Source: a virus. Taken from it: a stretch of DNA of 27,312 nucleotides. Every line of letters starts with the position of its first letter. The stretch's first letter is position 1. The stretch covers positions 1-27,312 of the IMG/VR virus record IMGVR_UViG_3300032116_001097. One strand, written 5' to 3'. Below the pieces are notes generated by a model. It ran no database searches. It was not told where the DNA came from and saw only the letters and a program-made list of their open reading frames with translations. The translations under genes and the position numbers were made by a program. Positions 6,576-12,653 of this stretch are shown here, piece by piece.

Positions 6576-7201
6576 TATCCTAGTCCTTCCTTTTTCTCAT
6601 ACCAATCGCAACTGTTTTTATATCCGCATAGATTACAATGACTAAAGTTTGGCATGAATATTTTATTCTTCCTCGCTCTGTCAAAGTCACCTACTAGTTT
6701 AGTTAACCTCTCTACTGTGTAAAAGTCAAGGCTAACTGGTGGAGTCACATCCTTCTTGCGTGCCATCCAATAAGCACCAAGTTGAGGTCTTACTCCATGT
6801 AGTACTTCTATGCCAACTGCATAGAATCCTAGTTGTAAAGTACTGGTCGGTGTCCTTGAACCAGTCTTCACATCAACAACAATTAACTCACCTGTTGGTG
6901 TGACCATAACCCTATCAAGTGTCATCTTAACTTTGACACCATCTAGTTCTATGTTCATAGTTAATTCAATTGCTGGCTCACCACTTGGCAATGTCCATAT
7001 AGCCCATTGCTCACGTTCTCTCCAGTCAATCCAGTTCTTAAACATTTCAATACCATTCTGGTACCACCATGCTTTATCTTCTGGTCGACGTGGGTTTGCC
7101 GACCTAAATGGTTGGGCAAACCCATCGTCTCCTAATCTTTGACGGAACTCTACTTCAGTATTATCCCAAGCGGAACGCCAATAACTTTCTATCTCATTCA
7201 T
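6575..7201 (-). CDS. Cas4/RecB-like Fe-S nuclease, C-terminal part
   Basis: This frame carries the catalytic half of a PD-(D/E)XK exonuclease: GELIVVDVKTG (D-x-K metal site), LQLGFYAVG (the RecB Q-x-x-x-Y motif), and a C-terminal HCNLCGYKNSC cluster with three Cys that would ligate a 4Fe-4S cluster as in Cas4/AddB. The ATG (MNEIESYW) overlaps the stop of the N-terminal fragment (ATGA), so coupled re-initiation is possible. A GTG 18 bases upstream is an alternative. The fourth Cys and the GTAVH motif lie in the other frame at 7198-7450, so this product alone is unlikely to be active. It would resect DNA ends in phage recombination or host DNA breakdown. Confidence 0.8.
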   Translation of the reverse strand: MNEIESYWRSAWDNTEVEFRQRLGDDGFAQPFRSANPRRPEDKAWWYQNGIEMFKNWIDWREREQWAIWTLPSGEPAIELTMNIELDGVKVKMTLDRVMVTPTGELIVVDVKTGSRTPTSTLQLGFYAVGIEVLHGVRPQLGAYWMARKKDVTPPVSLDFYTVERLTKLVGDFDRARKNKIFMPNFSHCNLCGYKNSCDWYEKKEGLG

Positions 7202-7450
7202 TTGTTGTTGTCTTTCCACTTGTCTAAGTCCCAGATTTCTGTGGCTCTATGAACAGCAGTGCCACCATATAACCACCATGCTGGGGTTTCTTTTACTAGT
7301 TTAATTCTGGATAAGTAGTACATCCAGCCACAACTTAACCAATCCATGAGGCTGGAATAACTAACATGTTCAGGGACCTTTTCGTCCCCTATATTCACCA
7401 TTTGGTGGTGCAAGCGGAGAGAAAGGAGGAAGACCCCGCTTGCGTGTCAT
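7198..7450 (-). CDS. Cas4/RecB-like nuclease, N-terminal part, needing a +1 shift
   Basis: ATG at 7450 follows the GP88 stop directly (TAAATG) and opens a 26-codon frame (MTRKRGLPPFSPLAPPNG...) that ends CCC TGA at 7375-7370. One base on, the +1 frame reads EHVSYSSLMDWLSCGWMYYL, PAWWLYGGTAVHRATE and ends at TGA 7200-7198. Those are the N-terminal motifs of the Cas4/RecB nuclease family: the Y-S-x-L helix, the first Fe-S Cys (SCGWMYY) and the G-G-T-A-V-H motif. A product through the shift would have 83 residues. Without a shift, translation of the conserved part would need TTG 7413 or a nearby codon, and none has a credible SD. A single-base indel in the assembly is the main alternative. Confidence 0.7.
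7370..7375 (-). promoter_or_regulatory. Possible +1 programmed frameshift site, CCC-TGA
   Basis: CCC can re-pair as CCT one base on, placing GAA in the A site and joining the start frame to the conserved nuclease frame. A slow stop codon after CCC is the configuration reported for +1 shifting in Listeria phage PSA, and it is analogous to CTT-TGA in RF2. Purine-rich AGGGGA and AAAAGG lie just upstream in the mRNA and could act as Shine-Dalgarno-like stimulators. An 8-bp inverted repeat (GCAAGCGG / CCGCTTGC, 7410-7417 and 7436-7443) precedes them. Confidence 0.4.
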
Positions 7451-8212
7451 TTACTTCTTGCTGATTGCAAACCTTATGTTTGCTTTGTTTTCTGTACATA
7501 GCCCACAAGTGTAGCAGGCTCCTCCGTCTTTAGATATTAAAGGAATCTGGCGTGTTTGCTCAGGGCAAGACGCACCAGGTTTACCTGTTATATCTATCAA
7601 CGCATCCTTTGCTTCATCAAAAGTGTCAGACAAATAGGCTAACTTAATCTGATGCTGTTGCCATAGTTGTCTTGCTTGCTCTTCGTTGTCCTTGTCAGCA
7701 GAGAAATATAAACTAAGATTAGGAATCTTGTTTAACATTTCTGCTGCACTAGGTACCCTTGTGTATACCCAGAACTGTACCTCTGGATTATTTATTATCA
7801 CATTCTTCCAGGCAATAGTGTATGCATAGGAAAAGAAATCACCATCCCAATGTATACGAAAATATTTAGCAGCATTGTACTTGTTGCATTCCCAAATGAA
7901 ATCATCAATCATAAACTGAATCATTGATGTTAGTTCTTGTATGCTTTTATTTTGTACAGCATCCCAATTGGCAAGCAATAGTTCTCTGGTGCTTTTAAAT
8001 ACTTTCTCTAACTTACCTGCATAACATATTTTCTGACAGACTGATGTCGCATTCGGACAAGAAAAAGATTTGCCAGATGGGAGACCAAAAGTATTTGCTA
8101 TTAATGGTCTCTTACCATCTGGCGTGGATAGTGTTGCAGTTTTTCTATCGTTGTTGCGTCTCAGTCTGGGTAGACTAGAACTCAACCTCAATACTTTCTT
8201 CTGAGTATTCAT
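7451..8212 (-). CDS. GP88-family phage protein
   Basis: The conserved part begins at LSSSLPRLRRNNDRK and shows the Gene-product-88 pattern: NTFGLPSGKSFSCPNATSVCQKICYAGKL with three Cys, KYFRIHWDGDFFSYAYTIAW, a VQFWVYTRV strand, YFSADKD, and a C-terminal ACYTCGLCTENKANIRFAI Cys cluster. The Cys set may hold a metal or Fe-S centre. The family is common in actinophages and has no established activity that I know of. I chose ATG 8212 to limit overlap with the upstream gene. A GTG at 8248 gives 12 more residues, and TTG codons at about 8194-8200 are also possible. It ends immediately before the split nuclease. Confidence 0.7.
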   Translation of the reverse strand: MNTQKKVLRLSSSLPRLRRNNDRKTATLSTPDGKRPLIANTFGLPSGKSFSCPNATSVCQKICYAGKLEKVFKSTRELLLANWDAVQNKSIQELTSMIQFMIDDFIWECNKYNAAKYFRIHWDGDFFSYAYTIAWKNVIINNPEVQFWVYTRVPSAAEMLNKIPNLSLYFSADKDNEEQARQLWQQHQIKLAYLSDTFDEAKDALIDITGKPGASCPEQTRQIPLISKDGGACYTCGLCTENKANIRFAISKK

Positions 8213-8741
8213 CATCAGCATCAGAATCAATTGAGTATTCAAGACCACCGACAGCGTTCTTGACTTTATCTTCTGCTTCTTCTACTGAGTCTGCTTTAAC
8301 AGTGAATGTGAAAGCAATAGTCACACGACCTTCGAACTCTTGTTGCAATAGGTCAGCATCTATTTCACCAAGCAACTCGTTGGCTTCATCACGATGAATA
8401 GTTACTTCTTCTTCACCATCACTAAACTGTTCAGCAAAAAAGTTATGAACTGCTACTTGTATTTTACTGATATCACCTAGTCTTTTATCTAACCGTTCTG
8501 CTTGTTCTTTTATTGTTGTTTCATACTGATTTATCTTTTGTTGTAAATCATTTAACGGTCCATCAAATGTAACCGTTGCTCTTACTACTTCTTCTTCTGA
8601 CATTTGTATATCTCCTTTTCTTAGAGCGAGTGTGCCCTTACCTCTGCAGGTTGGGCACACGACGCTTATATCTTTTACTTGCCAATTGATAGTGATGTAG
8701 CCTAAGCCTTTGCAAAAGATACACCACATTTCGTTGTTCAT
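8175..8741 (-). CDS. Zinc-finger/acidic beta protein with a strong internal start
   Basis: The long form starts at an ATG coupled to the DUF932 stop (ATGA). It begins with a DnaJ-like Cys motif, CIFCKGLGYI (7-16) and CPTCRGKGTL (29-38), i.e. paired C-x-x-C-x-G-x-G. At residue 47 there is a second in-frame ATG (8603) preceded by AAAAGGAGA at ideal spacing, one of the best SDs in the operon. The short form (142 residues) would start MSEEEVVRATVTF and lack the zinc motif. The remainder has a coiled-coil stretch (LQQKINQYETTIKEQAERLD), a beta-rich TIAFTFTVKADS region and a very acidic end. Both forms may be made. Family not recognised. Confidence 0.7.
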   Translation of the reverse strand: MNNEMWCIFCKGLGYITINWQVKDISVVCPTCRGKGTLALRKGDIQMSEEEVVRATVTFDGPLNDLQQKINQYETTIKEQAERLDKRLGDISKIQVAVHNFFAEQFSDGEEEVTIHRDEANELLGEIDADLLQQEFEGRVTIAFTFTVKADSVEEAEDKVKNAVGGLEYSIDSDADDEYSEESIEVEF

Positions 8742-9751
8742 TGCAACAACAAATCCAATGCTCTGTCTTTCAACACTTCACCTTCTGCTAACACCACACG
8801 TTCAGCACGACGAGTATCACTACCACGTACTGCTGAATAGTAGTCAGCATATTCAGTAACAGAGTTGAACAAACGCCAAGCATTATTGTCTAGCATCTGT
8901 TGACCTGGAGAATTGTGATACAAGTTTTTAATTGTATCCTTCTTGTTATCCAGCATTGTAATAACTTTCAACTCATTCTTTTCTAATGGTCGCTTACCCA
9001 TAGCACCAGCAATATCTGCTGGGATAGGAAACAAATGAGATAAGAAGTTATCAATGTCATGCGAATGCACAACAGTGTTAACTAACTTGTCTGCTTGTTC
9101 TTGTAAGAAACCACCATACTCAAATGATAACTTCATAACATCACGTGCTTGAGCAATAGACTTATTACTGTTAGCAGTATGTCTGATGGTGTGTTTGTAC
9201 TGTGATGCACGACGTGCCATACGCCAAGTGTTTTGACATACCACACGTACTGCAGTTAGTGAAACATTCATACTGAATGAACCATCATGTGATGTGGTAG
9301 CAAAGATATACATATCTGATTTATCGTTGCCATCAACAAGGATTCCATTAGGCATACGCATAGTAATAAATACTTTGCGACCACCATCAATGGAACCAGC
9401 AGTTTCATATGATGAACCACTATCAACTAACGCATCAAGAAAGTTAAACACTTCCTTGTTTTGAATAGGTGTGTATCTGGTACCTACTACACCTAATGCG
9501 TCACGCTCACCAAGCATTGGATGTTTACGGATGACTGCGAACTTGTCCTCAACAGGTACAACTTCAACACCATCTGCACTCATCACACTTGAATACAAGG
9601 GATGTAGTTCTACTTCCCAATCAAGCATTGCTTTCTTGATAGCAGACTCGGCAGTTAGTTCTTCTTCAACTACTTGTCCTAGTCCATGCCATCCTGGTTT
9701 ACGGTAAGCAACGAATGCTGTCTCACCGTTTATCTGTTCTAGATTATGCAC
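8738..9751 (-). CDS. DUF932 phage/plasmid-like protein
   Basis: The 337-residue protein follows the DUF932 (phage/plasmid-like protein TIGR03299) pattern: KPGWHGLGQVV near the N-terminus, VIRKHPMLGERDALGVVGTRYTP, VFNFLDALVDSG, ETAGSIDGGRKVFITMRMP, and NVSLTAVRVVCQNT. The family is widespread on mobile elements and has no proven biochemistry. In phages it is expressed early and sits beside recombination genes, as here. The GTG start is well supported by GAGGAGGAATAA. It is the first long gene after the small-gene cluster and probably marks the start of the replication module proper. Confidence 0.85.
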   Translation of the reverse strand: MHNLEQINGETAFVAYRKPGWHGLGQVVEEELTAESAIKKAMLDWEVELHPLYSSVMSADGVEVVPVEDKFAVIRKHPMLGERDALGVVGTRYTPIQNKEVFNFLDALVDSGSSYETAGSIDGGRKVFITMRMPNGILVDGNDKSDMYIFATTSHDGSFSMNVSLTAVRVVCQNTWRMARRASQYKHTIRHTANSNKSIAQARDVMKLSFEYGGFLQEQADKLVNTVVHSHDIDNFLSHLFPIPADIAGAMGKRPLEKNELKVITMLDNKKDTIKNLYHNSPGQQMLDNNAWRLFNSVTEYADYYSAVRGSDTRRAERVVLAEGEVLKDRALDLLLQ

Positions 9752-9844
9752 TTATTCCTCCTCTATTTCTTTTAGTATTTGCCATAGCACTGGCTCTAGT
9801 TCTAGTGCTATGGCATCTAACTTTGCTTGTAGTTCAGCACCCAT
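9752..9844 (-). CDS. Hypothetical 30-aa peptide
   Basis: The ATG overlaps the upstream stop (TAATG). The peptide, beginning MGAELQAKLDAIAL and ending acidic (ILKEIEEE), is one amphipathic helix. The SD of the DUF932 gene forms its last codons (GAG GAG GAA TAA), so it may serve mainly to carry ribosomes to that start. A 10-bp hairpin lies inside it. Confidence 0.45.
   Translation of the reverse strand: MGAELQAKLDAIALELEPVLWQILKEIEEE
9781..9814 (-). repeat. 10-bp inverted repeat ahead of the DUF932 ribosome binding site
   Basis: GCCATAGCAC pairs with GTGCTATGGC across 14 bases, about 22 bases upstream of the GAGGAGGAA SD. It lies inside a 30-codon frame. It could stabilise the mRNA 5' end or modulate initiation. 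Confidence 0.55.
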
Positions 9845-10296
9845 TACAGATACTTTGCTACGCTTGCATAAGTTGCTGTCGAAATAACTTCTTCATCAGA
9901 CATCTCAAGCATACGAATAGCATTGCTCATGTCAGCAACAATATCTTCATAGTCATGGCTGACATAGTTCCTGCCGTAACCACGACCACCTTTGTAAGGA
10001 GGTGTTGGTTCGACTGGTTCTTTTGGCAACTTATCGTTGTCAACTTTTACTGTTATCTCAAACACAGTAACAGTGTTATCAGATTGCCATCTACTTTTAA
10101 CCACATCAGTAACTAGGTCAAGATTTTTAAGAGCAATCTTCTTAACTGCTTCTTGATAATCTTTCCAGTTATCTTCGTGTGTTTTAACTGCTGCTTCGTA
10201 AAGTGCTTGATTGCTATGCACTTCACTTAACTTATCCTTTAAAGCAGTCAAGAGTTTTGTTCTATATATCTTGATATTTATTCCTTTACTTGCCAT
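9844..10296 (-). CDS. Hypothetical 150-aa helical protein
   Basis: The start is set by AGAAGGAGGAAGT before ATG. Residues 1-70 are charged and helical (LLTALKDKLSEVHSNQALYEAAVKT), suggesting a coiled coil. Then come beta-like TVTVFEITVKVDND, a Pro/Gly-rich PVEPTPPYKGGRGYGR loop, and a C-terminal helix with MSNAIRMLEMSDEEV. The layout resembles small phage proteins annotated only as hypothetical. No function can be assigned. It follows a 186-bp gap full of inverted repeats that probably contains its own transcription or translation control. Confidence 0.65.
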   Translation of the reverse strand: MASKGINIKIYRTKLLTALKDKLSEVHSNQALYEAAVKTHEDNWKDYQEAVKKIALKNLDLVTDVVKSRWQSDNTVTVFEITVKVDNDKLPKEPVEPTPPYKGGRGYGRNYVSHDYEDIVADMSNAIRMLEMSDEEVISTATYASVAKYL

Positions 10297-10317
10297 ACTT
10301 CCTCCTTCTAATTGGTA

Positions 10318-10367
10318 AAGCCCTGCCTAGCGTGTACTAGGCAGGGCTTGTTGATGACATTGCTAGT
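10318..10367 (-). promoter_or_regulatory. Regulatory module copy 1: ACTAGCAATG box plus 13-bp perfect stem
   Basis: On the minus strand an ACTAGCAATG-TCAT box (10367-10358) leads into AAGCCCTGCCTAG, a 6-base loop and CTAGGCAGGGCTT, then after about 10 bases the strong SD AGAAGGAGG. There is no T-run on either strand, so it is not a normal terminator. The same box/stem/SD order recurs at 12238-12289. It is a candidate early promoter with operator, or a 5'-UTR stem that controls stability. Confidence 0.6.
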
Positions 10368-10482
10368 ATGGTTTCCCTAACACACAGGGGAAAAGTTGTG
10401 TGTTATTGCCTTAGATATCATCAACTAATCTGGTGGCACCGACTACGGTACTCTTACTCGTGTATCATTGCGAACCAGAAAT
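10368..10482 (-). other. Intergenic stretch with nested inverted repeats
   Basis: No gene is seen here. AACACACA (10379-10386) pairs with TGTGTGTT (10397-10404) around a GGGGAAAAGT loop. An outer pair GTTGATGA (10350-10357) / TCATCAAC (10418-10425) encloses it together with the box of copy 1. With the 13-bp stem next to it this is a compact structured leader or small RNA, in an operon that otherwise has almost no gaps. Confidence 0.4.
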
Positions 10483-10590
10483 TTATTTATCTTGTTCTTC
10501 CCATTCAGTAACCCAACCATAATCACTAGGTGGTTCAGGTACATCCTCTTTCTCCTTGTACCCATACCAACTACGCCATGTCTTTAGCAT
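10483..10590 (-). CDS. Hypothetical 35-aa Trp/Glu-rich protein
   Basis: ATG with GAGGAG seven bases upstream, overlapping the preceding gene by 20 bases. The product starts MLKTWRSWYGYKEKEDVPEP and ends WVTEWEEQDK. The DVPEPPSDYGWVTEWEEQD pattern looks like a short acidic docking peptide. No family recognised. Confidence 0.55.
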   Translation of the reverse strand: MLKTWRSWYGYKEKEDVPEPPSDYGWVTEWEEQDK

Positions 10591-10741
10591 TAAGCAACTC
10601 CTCACATGCAAACACTAACGTGACATTAAGTATGGAACCATTACATTTCTGGCACAAAGAATCATGCATGTCAACAGCCTTCCAGTCATGACTGTTCAGA
10701 TTCTTACGTGCAGTATCAATGTCCACGTTCAATCTACTCAT
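10571..10741 (-). CDS. Hypothetical 56-aa protein with Cys pair
   Basis: I use the ATG giving MSRLNVDIDTARKNL, since AAGGA lies five bases upstream and the longer form would cover the preceding small gene. The protein has one C-x-x-C (LCQKCNGSI) and a further Cys in FACEELL, so metal binding is possible but incomplete. A DSLCQKCNGSILNV pattern suggests a degenerate zinc ribbon. Function unknown. Confidence 0.5.
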   Translation of the reverse strand: MSRLNVDIDTARKNLNSHDWKAVDMHDSLCQKCNGSILNVTLVFACEELLNAKDMA

Positions 10742-10823
10742 TGCTGTCCTTACAATTTGAATCATGCCCAACTGTAAAGTTGCAACCACATACCCAATGA
10801 TGACAATTACATTTATCAGTCAT
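10734..10823 (-). CDS. 29-aa Cys/His-rich peptide
   Basis: This small frame overlaps the upstream stop (ATGACTGA) and the next start. The product has a dense ligand set, CNCHHWVCGCNF then GHDSNC: five Cys and three His in about 20 residues, enough for one zinc site. The dense cysteine/histidine content and start-stop overlaps argue that it is real. Confidence 0.5.
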   Translation of the reverse strand: MTDKCNCHHWVCGCNFTVGHDSNCKDSNE

Positions 10824-11088
10824 TGTTGTCTTCTTGTTCTTTAGGCTTAGGATAATTCCACTCATGACCCTTTTCCTTAAGCAACTCTTTCAACTTCTTG
10901 TTCTCATTCCACAACACTTGCATGTGCTTAACCTTTGTACTAGGTGCAAGCCCATACTCCTCTAGCAAACTATAATACACTTCTTGATACTCATCAATGT
11001 ATTTGTTTTTAATAGTATGTGCTGCTCTTGTAGCAAGATTGCTACGCAATCTTGTAATCTTTTGTGCATCAGTTAACTCTTTACTCAT
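10816..11088 (-). CDS. Hypothetical 90-aa charged coiled-coil protein
   Basis: Begins MSKELTDAQKITRLRSNLA and is helical throughout, with a Tyr-rich middle (IDEYQEVYYSLLEEYGL) and a Lys/Glu heptad region (WNENKKLKELLKEKGHEW) before an acidic tail. ATGA overlap with the upstream gene. The TKVKHMQVLWNENKKLKELL segment could dimerise as a coiled coil. No family recognised. Confidence 0.6.
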   Translation of the reverse strand: MSKELTDAQKITRLRSNLATRAAHTIKNKYIDEYQEVYYSLLEEYGLAPSTKVKHMQVLWNENKKLKELLKEKGHEWNYPKPKEQEDNND

Positions 11089-11312
11089 TTACCTTTATAC
11101 CTTTCCTTTAATGTGGCTTTAACTTCAGTCCATTCATCATCAGATAATTGACGGAATATATCTGAAGCAGACATCAACAACTCACAAGCATCTTCCTTAC
11201 CCCACCTGTAGTCGTCCTCCCTAGTGCGTACTCTGTCAACCACATTACAAAAAAAGTATGTGGCAACAGCACGATAATCAATAGTTAAATCTATTGTCTT
11301 CTCATCTGACAT
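11085..11312 (-). CDS. Hypothetical 75-aa acidic protein
   Basis: The start chosen is the ATG for MSDEKTIDLTIDY, which has AAGGAGG nine bases upstream. A longer in-frame start would bury that SD. The protein has a short beta lead (TIDLTIDYRAVATYFF), a Trp/Asp-rich centre and a basic end (ATLKERYKGK). It overlaps its upstream neighbour by 11 bases. No function visible. Confidence 0.6.
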   Translation of the reverse strand: MSDEKTIDLTIDYRAVATYFFCNVVDRVRTREDDYRWGKEDACELLMSASDIFRQLSDDEWTEVKATLKERYKGK

Positions 11313-11556
11313 TGGGTACTTCCTCCTTAGTTCCATCAGAATAAATAATTCTTGTCATACGTGGTGGCTCTTCACCACACGGATAAAGAGCAGCCTTGTG
11401 TGTGGTCCTACAATCACACTCAATGCATCTAATGTCACCATCTTCACTAGCAAAACGGTGCGTAAAATAATTCAACATAGCCTGAGCCTGTTGTTCAGAT
11501 GTATCAAAAGGAAAAGGCATTGGTACATCTATCCTGCTTACTACTTGTCTATCCAT
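11302..11556 (-). CDS. Hypothetical 84-aa protein with C-x-x-C-x-C and C-G motifs
   Basis: ATG (MDRQVVSRIDVP) preceded by GGGAGG at good spacing. Residues 14-35 are helical. Then IRCIECDCRTTHKAALYPCGEEP supplies four Cys and one His, consistent with one zinc site, followed by a beta hairpin (MTRIIYSDGTKEEVP). The small zinc-plus-hairpin design is shared with several neighbours. Function unknown. Confidence 0.55.
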   Translation of the reverse strand: MDRQVVSRIDVPMPFPFDTSEQQAQAMLNYFTHRFASEDGDIRCIECDCRTTHKAALYPCGEEPPRMTRIIYSDGTKEEVPNVR

Positions 11557-11671
11557 TGTTGTCCTCCCACCATTGGATTTCAGCCATGCCACAGTCGTAA
11601 CACAGCACTACTTCTTGATGTCCATCTGAAACAGTTTCAGCATTACATCTAGTACAAGATGCAGATGTCAT
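11549..11671 (-). CDS. 40-aa zinc ribbon
   Basis: The protein is a bare zinc ribbon: SCTRCNAETVSDG, then VVLCYDCGMAEIQWWE, i.e. two C-x-x-C pairs 15 residues apart. ATG overlaps the upstream TGA (ATGA) and its own stop overlaps the next start. Probably binds nucleic acid or a host protein. Confidence 0.6.
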   Translation of the reverse strand: MTSASCTRCNAETVSDGHQEVVLCYDCGMAEIQWWEDNNG

Positions 11672-11751
11672 TGTCTATCAATCCACATCCCTGCAAACAC
11701 ACCCCACATAAAGATGCATATACCTATTGCAAGATAGTCACCCCAATACAT
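11668..11751 (-). CDS. 27-aa single-helix membrane peptide
   Basis: Starts within the upstream stop (TGATG). A short MYWGDY lead is followed by one hydrophobic helix (LAIGICIFMWGVFAGMW) and IDRQ. Small enough to be a membrane-acting regulator or superinfection peptide, but no direct evidence for either. Confidence 0.5.
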   Translation of the reverse strand: MYWGDYLAIGICIFMWGVFAGMWIDRQ

Positions 11752-11954
11752 CAATCATTCCACTCATTGATGTCATCCACAAAATCATAGACAGGACTAT
11801 TGATATACAACTCATCATTAACCTGCCAAGTGAAAGGTGATTTAGTAATCACATAGGTGGCAATGTACTTGGTGCCATCCCAATACTGGGACTTATAGTT
11901 GGCACGCACACCACCACCCATATCAATACTGTCAACAAATTTATGCTGCATCAT
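11751..11954 (-). CDS. Hypothetical 67-aa beta-rich protein
   Basis: Two adjacent ATGs (11954, 11951) overlap the upstream stop (TGATGATG). The protein looks beta-rich, with a Gly-rich turn (SIDMGGGVRANY), aromatic strands (QYWDGTKYIATYVIT, FTWQVNDELYI) and an acidic C-terminus. No cysteine. Family not recognised. Confidence 0.55.
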   Translation of the reverse strand: MMQHKFVDSIDMGGGVRANYKSQYWDGTKYIATYVITKSPFTWQVNDELYINSPVYDFVDDINEWND

Positions 11955-12217
11955 CTGGCAGCATCCATTTCTGCTTGACCAATCTCACGCCACTCTTCTT
12001 GTTTAATCTGGGCAATCTCATCCATGCGTGCATTAATGTTATGCAACGCACGAACTAGTTGTAGTCCAGCCAATCCAAGACATGCATCAATATCATTTGG
12101 ACCATAATCAGCATCCAAATCATCATTCCAAACAGGTGTCGCATCCATAATCTCAGACATTGTCTGAATGTTATTGCGAATCCTACTTAACAACAACCAT
12201 TCTTTATCTAAACTCAC
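11951..12217 (-). CDS. Hypothetical 88-aa helical protein
   Basis: The start is taken as GTG 12217 because AAAGGAGG lies six bases upstream; the ATG at 12241 would place that SD inside the gene. The product begins MSLDKEWLLLSRIRNNI and is helical with an acidic middle (WNDDLDADYGPNDIDACLG). LGLAGLQLVRALHNINARMDEI could pack as a four-helix unit. It directly follows regulatory module copy 2, so it may be an early-expressed protein. Confidence 0.6.
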   Translation of the reverse strand: MSLDKEWLLLSRIRNNIQTMSEIMDATPVWNDDLDADYGPNDIDACLGLAGLQLVRALHNINARMDEIAQIKQEEWREIGQAEMDAAR

Positions 12218-12237
12218 TGCATTCCTCCTTTGTATAG

Positions 12238-12289
12238 GCAAGCCTTGCTATCACAGTGTGTAGCAAGGCTTGCTATGACCATTGCTAGT
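12238..12289 (-). promoter_or_regulatory. Regulatory module copy 2: ACTAGCAATG box plus 13-bp perfect stem
   Basis: On the minus strand the box ACTAGCAATGGTCAT (from 12289) includes the TAG stop of the upstream gene. GCAAGCCTTGCTA, a 10-base loop and TAGCAAGGCTTGC follow, then AAAGGAGG seven to eight bases on. The box and the AAGCCYTGC part of the stem match copy 1 at 10318-10367. Confidence 0.6.
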
Positions 12290-12653
12290 TGCAATAGTCA
12301 CACTCTTTAAGATTCTTGGACACATACAAATGACAACTTGGACATAGCCTTAGATTCTTCACATCATCAAGGCTATCCAAGTCGTCTGACATACCAAGAA
12401 ACTCTGGACTGTCCTCCAGTCTGTAACCTGCATAGTATTTATCTGATGCAAGAACACGACTATCATGACTTCTTGTTTCAACAAACTGTTTCTCAATACA
12501 CACCCAACGCATGAGGAATGTGTCATACATCCACTTGCTGTTGTCTTCCACGCTGGTTGCGATGACCTCTTCAAGGTCAGTCTCAACCTCATGCATGGAT
12601 TGGCTATCCTCATAATCTAACTGAGCCATAGCAATACCACTTTTATTACTCAT
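12285..12653 (-). CDS. Hypothetical 122-aa protein with C-terminal zinc ribbon
   Basis: Residues 1-45 are acidic and Met/Ser-rich, then WMYDTFLMRWVCIEKQFVE looks like a short beta/helix core. The C-terminus has CPSCHLYVSKNLKECDYCN, two C-x-x-C pairs making a compact zinc ribbon that ends the protein. Start set by AAAAGGAG and the ATGA overlap with the upstream gene. The combination resembles zinc-ribbon adaptors, but no partner is evident. Confidence 0.6.
   Translation of the reverse strand: MSNKSGIAMAQLDYEDSQSMHEVETDLEEVIATSVEDNSKWMYDTFLMRWVCIEKQFVETRSHDSRVLASDKYYAGYRLEDSPEFLGMSDDLDSLDDVKNLRLCPSCHLYVSKNLKECDYCN

Noticed and set aside
10318-10349. The 13-bp stem as an intrinsic terminator.
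   Set aside because: No T-run on either strand and an SD follows at once. It was kept as a regulatory stem instead.
10432-10452. Plus-strand GTGGCACCGACTACGGTAC resembles the 3' hairpin of a Cas9 tracrRNA.
   Set aside because: Only a short ACCG/CGGT stem is shared, with no T-run, no repeat array, no anti-repeat and no cas9 nearby. Coincidence is the better reading.
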